Shown here piece after piece: positions 6,119-9,318 of a DNA stretch of 9,318 nucleotides (position 1 is its first letter; each line of letters opens with the position of its first letter). Source of the stretch: Sphingomonadales bacterium (GTDB taxonomy: Bacteria > Pseudomonadota > Alphaproteobacteria > Sphingomonadales > Sphingomonadaceae). Below the pieces are notes generated by a model, which was not told the DNA's origin, did not search any database, and worked only from the letters and a program-made list of their open reading frames with translations. The position numbers and the translations under genes were made by a program. The DNA is taken from positions 1-9,318 of the forward strand of contig JAGXGT010000083.1 in assembly GCA_024636595.1 (NCBI GenBank), in the 5' to 3' direction.

Positions 6119-6269
6119 TCCGGTCTTGGGGGCTTGCAACTTACCCGGACAAGGCCCACATTAATGGTGTATGGGTCCGCATCCCCCGATCGGATCTATA
6201 CGGGCATTCCTTTGGAATGCCACCTCCCTGAACCTTGGCCACCTCGCCGCATCGGCGAGGTGGTTTTTT
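6119..6269 (+). ncRNA. Candidate structured small RNA with its own terminator
   Basis: Three stems follow one another. Stem 1 pairs 6119-6125 plus GGGGG (6128-6132) with CCCCC (6183-6187) plus 6188-6194: 12 pairs, one of them G-U, with a two-base TT bulge. Inside it CGGAC (6146-6150) pairs with GTCCG (6175-6179), capped by a region containing the palindrome CATTAATG. Stem 2 is GGCATTCC/GGAATGCC (6203-6210 with 6214-6221), perfect around TTT. Stem 3 is the intrinsic terminator. CACCTCC (6221-6227), mostly single-stranded, follows stem 2 and resembles the anti-Shine-Dalgarno sequence. No plausible protein is encoded on this strand. I could not match it to a known RNA family; 6S, SRP and RNase P do not fit. 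It could instead be only the structured 3' UTR of sapC. Confidence 0.4.
6239..6269 (+). terminator. Strong intrinsic terminator
   Basis: CCACCTCGCCG (6239-6249) and CGGCGAGGTGG (6253-6263) make a perfect 11-bp GC-rich stem with a 3-base loop, followed directly by TTTTTT (6264-6269). It ends sapC or small-RNA transcription on the + strand and protects the convergent amidohydrolase gene, whose stop is 12 bases away. There is no U-run on the minus strand. Confidence 0.93.
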
Positions 6270-6281
6270 ATTGGAAAAGTC

Positions 6282-7169
6282 TCATTCTGCCGCCTCAAGC
6301 AGATCGCGGCCAAACATCTGCTCGGCCAGCATTACGCAGCAACTTTGGATCAATTCTGCTATCGACTGTGCGGCAGCGATCGGCTCGCGCATCTCCTGAT
6401 CCAGATAGAGCGTCCGATCCACTTCGAGCTGAAAGGCATGAATATTGCGTGCGGGCATCCCGTGCCGATCCAGAATATAGCCTCCGGAATAGGGGTGATT
6501 GGTCTGAACATGGTGGCCGTGCATCCGGAAATGCACCGCAGCCATTTCGACATAACGCGAATCGCAGCTTCGCCCGAAACGATCCCCGATAACAAATCCA
6601 ATTTTGCGACTTTTCTCGTCGAACACCGATGGCATGCTGTGCAAGTCCAGAAGCAGGGCACAACCAAAAGAAGATCGTATCTGGTCCAGGAGATGCTTCA
6701 CCATCACATGATAGGCTTCGTGATCCCGTTCGATCCGGTCAATGACGTGCTGATGCTGCCACTTTTCGCGCCACAAATTGCCCGCGCCGTGCAGCCGGCG
6801 CGGCAATATGCCCAAACCGCCCCTGACTTTTTTGCTGATATGGGGTGTCTGCGTCGAATCCATCCCGGCCACCATATCCGGATCGATTTCCGCCCGGCTA
6901 CGATTGAGGTCGACCCATGCGCGCGGCTTTCGGGCAATGATCGCCGGAAATCCGGAGGCAATCGCTGATGCCGCCAGCCGGTCTGCGTAACGATCTTCCA
7001 GCCGGAGCAAATGGGAAGCCTGGACGTTCAGATTATCTAACAGTTCCGGCGGATATTGCCGCCCGGCGTGGGGTACGCTTACCAGAATCGGAAAGTTGAG
7101 TTCTGCAATATTGGACAAGAAATAGTTGGCTGCCGAGGACGATGTTTTGGCGGGAAGGGAGTTAGCCAT
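6282..7169 (-). CDS. N-formylglutamate amidohydrolase family protein
   Basis: The 295-residue protein belongs to the N-formylglutamate amidohydrolase family (Pfam PF05013), zinc-type hydrolases that release formate and glutamate from N-formylglutamate, the last step of one histidine-degradation route. Seen are SVPHAG with the probable metal ligand His34, LEDRYADRL (57-65), VDLNRSRAEIDP, LLLDLHSMP with another probable ligand His, and a C-terminal NHPYSGGYI followed by AFQLEVDRTLY. Length and motif order are normal. No other hut gene (hutH, U, I, F) is present nearby, so a role in histidine catabolism is not supported by context and the substrate may be a different N-formyl or N-acyl compound. 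A GGGGGG run lies about six bases before the ATG. It is divergent from cpdR with 138 bases between. Confidence 0.92.
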   Translation of the reverse strand: MANSLPAKTSSSAANYFLSNIAELNFPILVSVPHAGRQYPPELLDNLNVQASHLLRLEDRYADRLAASAIASGFPAIIARKPRAWVDLNRSRAEIDPDMVAGMDSTQTPHISKKVRGGLGILPRRLHGAGNLWREKWQHQHVIDRIERDHEAYHVMVKHLLDQIRSSFGCALLLDLHSMPSVFDEKSRKIGFVIGDRFGRSCDSRYVEMAAVHFRMHGHHVQTNHPYSGGYILDRHGMPARNIHAFQLEVDRTLYLDQEMREPIAAAQSIAELIQSCCVMLAEQMFGRDLLEAAE

Positions 7170-7237
7170 ATTTGCCCCCCAAAAGGTCAGCGTACACGAC
7201 CAAAAAAATCGTCGGCTTCGAGAAAAAATTAACCGAT

Positions 7238-7266
7238 TTGCACTTATATGCGGGTCCCGGCATAAT
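7238..7266 (+). promoter_or_regulatory. Promoter of cpdR
   Basis: TTGCAC (7238-7243), a 17-base spacer and CATAAT (7261-7266) form a good sigma-70-type promoter. The expected start is near 7273, giving a 35-base leader that contains the small hairpin GTCTGCATTCAGAC (7272-7285) just before the Shine-Dalgarno sequence AGGAAGG (7292-7298). TTAACC (7229-7234) abuts the -35 box and resembles a CtrA half-site. Confidence 0.55.
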
Positions 7267-7307
7267 AGCCCGTCTGCATTCAGACATATTCAGGAAGGCG
7301 CGACAAA

Positions 7308-7685
7308 ATGATCAGGATTCTCCTCGCGGAAGATGAGCAAGCAATGCGTGAGCATCTTACACGGGCCCTAGAGAAAGCCAACTATGAAGTTGTAGCTGTA
7401 GACCGCGGAACCGCTGCCTTACCGTTGCTCGATGCACAGAAATTCGACCTGCTATTGACGGATATCGTTATGCCGGAGATGGATGGCATCGAACTGGCAC
7501 AGCATTGCGCAGCGGTCTGCCCCGAGACTCAGGTCATGTTTATCACCGGCTTTTCCGGGGTAACATTGCGGGCGGGAGAATCGGTTCCGAAAGCCAAAAT
7601 ATTGTCCAAGCCGTTTCATTTGCGGGATCTTGTTATGGAGGTCGACCGCCTGTTCGAGCCAGACAGTATCAGCGACCTGAATTAA
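7308..7685 (+). CDS. cpdR: CpdR-type single-domain response regulator
   Basis: The 125-residue protein is a stand-alone receiver domain with no output domain. The acidic pocket is Glu8/Asp9, the phosphoacceptor Asp52 sits in LLLTDIVMPEMDG, Thr80 in FITGF, and Lys101 in SKPFHLRDL. The SKPFHLR ending and VVAVDRG opening are characteristic of alphaproteobacterial CpdR. In Caulobacter, unphosphorylated CpdR primes the ClpXP protease to degrade CtrA regulators and PdeA, and the CckA-ChpT phosphorelay switches it off. A short acidic tail (EPDSISDLN) follows the domain. AGGAAGG lies 9 bases before the ATG. tRNA-Val begins 43 bases after the stop. Gene identity is strong on sequence, and the tRNA-Val neighbour fits a gene order I recall from alphaproteobacteria. 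Confidence 0.9.
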   Translation: MIRILLAEDEQAMREHLTRALEKANYEVVAVDRGTAALPLLDAQKFDLLLTDIVMPEMDGIELAQHCAAVCPETQVMFITGFSGVTLRAGESVPKAKILSKPFHLRDLVMEVDRLFEPDSISDLN

Positions 7686-7692
7686 GCCTTGC

Positions 7693-7711
7693 GCCAGCCG
7701 AAGCGGCTGGC
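7693..7711 (+). other. Hairpin between cpdR and tRNA-Val
   Basis: GCCAGCCG (7693-7700), AAG and CGGCTGGC (7704-7711) form a perfect 8-bp stem with a triloop. No T-run follows, so termination is uncertain. It sits 17 bases before the tRNA 5' end and may be a processing or stabilising stem in a joint cpdR-tRNA transcript. Confidence 0.5.
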
Positions 7712-7728
7712 TAGACGGCCTCCAGCGT

Positions 7729-7803
7729 GGGCGTATAGCTCAGTGGTAGAGCACTTCGTTGACATCGAAGGGGTCGGGAGTTCAACTCTCTCTACGCCCA
7801 CCA
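7729..7803 (+). tRNA. tRNA-Val (anticodon GAC)
   Basis: The acceptor arms GGGCGTA (7729-7735) and TACGCCC (7793-7799) pair perfectly. The D stem is GCTC/GAGC. The anticodon stem CTTCG/CGAAG encloses TTGACAT with anticodon GAC at 7761-7763. The T arm GGGAG/CTCTC has one G-U pair and loop TTCAACT. The discriminator A and an encoded CCA (7801-7803) complete a 75-base tRNA. GAC reads GUC and GUU valine codons. No separate promoter is evident in the 43 bases after cpdR. No T-rich terminator follows before the convergent regulator gene ends at 7824. Confidence 0.97.
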
Positions 7804-7823
7804 TTTCCCGGACAATCTGATAG

Positions 7824-8864
7824 TCACGCAGCGAGTGCTATCCCGCTGCCCGCATCCTGACTCGGTGGATGGCCATACCAACTCGTGTAGGCCCGGGTAA
7901 AAGCACTCAATTCGCTATAACCCAGCTTGGCCGCTATCTCGGAGAGATTTCGGGTGCCTTCAAGAAAGTAGAGATGGCAAGTGTCGCGCCGCACTTTCTC
8001 CAGCAACTGTCGGTAGGACATGCCTTCGGCCACCAATTTTCGCCGCAATGTCCGTTCCGCCATGCCAAAAGTCATGGCAGCCGCGTCCAGGCTGAGGCCG
8101 GATTTATCAAGCAGGTATAGCAGATACTCGTAGGTTAGCTTGGCCAGATTTTGCCGCTCGAATCTGACCCGTTCAAAAAACGCCGTTTGCTTGCGGGTCG
8201 CAGAGATAATCGCGGGATTATGACGCGGCATTGAGCGGGTCATGGCCAGGCGATGATATTCGAGGTAGGTGGACGGCCGGTTGAAATAGCAAGGAATAGG
8301 CGAGTTGCTCGCATTGGCGTCCGGAAATCCCCTGAACCCTTCCGGCCGTGAATGTGCAAAATGCGCAGCCTTGACAGTTTTAAAACGGCCATCAGCTAGC
8401 AACTCGCCGCAATGGTAGACCAAGGCGAATGCGATAGGAACGAGATCTGGTGAAATCGCCTTATCATCGCACCAGACCAACCGGTCGCCGGACGAGAGCG
8501 GCATGAGTTTTACGATAGGCTTTTCCCCGCCCAGCCTCTGTTCGTCAACGAGATGGATCAACGCTTCACCAAAACTGGGCTCGAAAAAGGCTGCGAAGCC
8601 AGGATCGGAGAAACCACGCGGAACCATATTTTGGCCGATTGCCGAATGGATATTTGTCCGATTGAGCTCTTCCTGAGCCGCGGTACAAAGACTGGAAATC
8701 GATTCGTCCCCCAACTGATAGCCGGGATCTCGCAATTCCGATTCGGAACATTGCAGCGCACTCAATAGCTTCGGCTTGCGGGCTTCAAGCGCGTGGCAGC
8801 TTAGATATGCACGGTAAAGAAACTGAGCCGAGATCTTTAGATTTGGGGATGCCGGATAGTTCAT
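7824..8864 (-). CDS. AraC-family transcriptional regulator (arabinose-binding-like N-domain, OruR/VirS type)
   Basis: The 346-residue DNA-binding protein has an N-terminal ligand-binding domain of the Arabinose_bd type (Pfam PF12625), roughly residues 20-210, and a C-terminal AraC double helix-turn-helix. The first HTH is around LSLDAAAMTFGMAERTLRRKL, with a length and spacing typical of the family. The second is LSEIAAKLGYSELSAFTRAY, followed by the conserved WYGHPPSQ segment. Family members often activate an adjacent catabolic or lipid-related gene in response to a small ligand. Here the only same-strand neighbour is fabH upstream, and a tRNA lies downstream on the other strand, so no target is evident. 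The Shine-Dalgarno sequence is weak, and a long imperfect hairpin ends 6 bases before the ATG. Confidence 0.92.
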   Translation of the reverse strand: MNYPASPNLKISAQFLYRAYLSCHALEARKPKLLSALQCSESELRDPGYQLGDESISSLCTAAQEELNRTNIHSAIGQNMVPRGFSDPGFAAFFEPSFGEALIHLVDEQRLGGEKPIVKLMPLSSGDRLVWCDDKAISPDLVPIAFALVYHCGELLADGRFKTVKAAHFAHSRPEGFRGFPDANASNSPIPCYFNRPSTYLEYHRLAMTRSMPRHNPAIISATRKQTAFFERVRFERQNLAKLTYEYLLYLLDKSGLSLDAAAMTFGMAERTLRRKLVAEGMSYRQLLEKVRRDTCHLYFLEGTRNLSEIAAKLGYSELSAFTRAYTSWYGHPPSQDAGSGIALAA

Positions 8865-8870
8865 GACACC

Positions 8871-8907
8871 AAGCTAGGAGCCGAAATGCATTCCGCTCAA
8901 CTAGCTT
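8871..8907. promoter_or_regulatory. 37-base imperfect palindrome before the AraC-type regulator start
   Basis: On the + strand AAGCTAG (8871-8877) pairs with CTAGCTT (8901-8907), GAGC (8878-8881) with GCTC (8895-8898), and GAA (8883-8885) with TTC (8891-8893). One C-C mismatch, a two-base AA bulge and a 5-base loop interrupt the 14 pairs. On the transcript it would form a stem ending 6 bases before the ATG, where a Shine-Dalgarno sequence should be. It could be an RNA control element or a protein operator. Confidence 0.5.
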
Positions 8908-8915
8908 TCGACAAG

Positions 8916-8943
8916 GATGTAAATTTGGCGACGAAAATGACAA
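8916..8943 (-). promoter_or_regulatory. Weak candidate promoter of the AraC-type regulator
   Basis: On the minus strand TTGTCA (8943-8938, five of six of a -35) is followed after 16 bases by TACATC (8921-8916), a poor -10. The implied start, near 8909, coincides with the beginning of the 8907-8871 palindrome. Supported by position more than by sequence. Confidence 0.25.
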
Positions 8944-8975
8944 TATTGGTTAATTTGTGATAGAAAGCACCAACT

Positions 8976-9318
8976 TCAATATCGGATGACCGACGCGCCC
9001 CAGGTAAATCCGCCGCCCATCGCTTCCAGAACCAGCAAATCTCCAGCCTTGATTCGACCGTCGCGCACCGCAGTATCCAGTGCCAGCGGGACTGACGCTG
9101 CCGACGTATTGGCGTGCATATCGACGGTTTTTATCACCTTCTCGGGAGCCAGATTGAGCTTTTTCGCGGTTGCATCCAAAATCCGCGCATTGGCCTGATG
9201 CGGCACAACCCAATCAACGTGGTCGATCGATTCCCCTGCTTCTTCCAATACTTCTTTCAGCACCTCAGATAGATTGACAACCGCATGACGAAAAACCTCG
9301 CGGCCTTTCATCCGGAGC
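8976..9318 (-). CDS. fabH: Beta-ketoacyl-ACP synthase III (FabH), C-terminal part
   Basis: FabH condenses acetyl-CoA with malonyl-ACP to start type II fatty-acid synthesis in the cytoplasm. The frame is open to the window edge, so the gene is cut at its 5' side; the ATG at 9311 is internal (residues Leu-Arg precede it in frame). About 113 residues are visible. They carry the catalytic His in PHQANARI and the catalytic Asn in HANTSAAS, 30 residues apart as in Escherichia coli FabH (His244/Asn274). The canonical ending GDLLVLEAMGGGFTWGASVIRY, split here as GDLLVLEAM and GGGFTWGASVIRY, is intact. The active-site Cys lies outside the window. It is followed by 111 bases and then the AraC-type gene on the same strand; no terminator is evident. 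Confidence 0.95.
   Translation of the reverse strand, partial: LRMKGREVFRHAVVNLSEVLKEVLEEAGESIDHVDWVVPHQANARILDATAKKLNLAPEKVIKTVDMHANTSAASVPLALDTAVRDGRIKAGDLLVLEAMGGGFTWGASVIRY

Noticed and set aside
5234..6139. Long minus-strand open frame (301 codons) opposite sapC
   Set aside because: It mirrors the sapC coding strand, has no recognisable domain, and sapC has a good Shine-Dalgarno sequence and a full family match.
6119..6269. Identification of the structured region as 6S RNA, SRP RNA or a riboswitch
   Set aside because: There is no symmetric central bubble typical of 6S, no SRP apical signature, and no downstream gene on the same strand for a riboswitch.
6171..6968. Plus-strand open frame (265 codons) over the terminator and the amidohydrolase gene
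   Set aside because: It would run through a strong intrinsic terminator and is antisense to a clear N-formylglutamate amidohydrolase.
7828..7849. GCAGCG/CGCTGC inverted repeat as a tRNA terminator
   Set aside because: A 10-base loop, only six pairs and no T-run; it lies within the 3' end of the AraC-type coding sequence.
1..9318. Defence system, prophage, insertion sequence or CRISPR array
   Set aside because: No transposase, integrase, nuclease-toxin pair, terminal inverted repeats or regularly spaced repeats were found; the genes look chromosomal and mostly housekeeping.

Overview
This is a roughly 55% GC chromosomal segment that looks like an alphaproteobacterium of the Sphingomonadales (Sphingorhabdus/Sphingopyxis-like). 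The assignment rests on protein style and context: a CpdR response regulator next to tRNA-Val(GAC), a SapC-family protein, an RhlE-type helicase with a Lys/Ala/Pro-rich tail, and a small exported protein of a type I associate with sphingomonads. No database search was possible. The window is densely coded, has no gene-free stretch over 300 bases, and shows no transposase, integrase, CRISPR array or prophage gene.

Layout. (1) 1-834: 3' part of a sigma-54-dependent AAA+ activator (+), followed by a 137-base gap holding three direct copies and one inverted copy of a 9-base word. (2) 972-1577: orphan lipoprotein (+), convergent with an RhlE-type DEAD-box helicase (1585-2997, -). The helicase leader carries a hairpin plus U-run. 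(3) 3106-3609: small exported cysteine-containing protein (-), divergent from an FAD-linked D-2-hydroxyacid dehydrogenase (3773-5221, +), which is followed by sapC (5273-6058, +). (4) 6059-6281: a promoter-like element, a long rod-shaped inverted repeat, a second hairpin and a very strong intrinsic terminator. Together these look like an independent small RNA gene. (5) 6282-7169: N-formylglutamate amidohydrolase (-), divergent from cpdR (7308-7685, +), which has a good sigma-70-type promoter. tRNA-Val(GAC) lies 43 bases downstream of cpdR. (6) 7824-8864: AraC-family regulator (-) with a long imperfect palindrome just before its start codon, then the 3' part of fabH (8976 to the window end, -).

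The genes do not form one pathway. They are housekeeping or regulatory units: cell-cycle proteolysis control (cpdR), fatty-acid initiation (fabH), RNA remodelling (helicase), and hydroxyacid and formylglutamate catabolism. The most interesting material is non-coding: the candidate small RNA at about 6119-6269, the helicase leader hairpin, the repeat cluster at 848-928 and the palindrome at 8871-8907. No confident new multi-gene system is visible.
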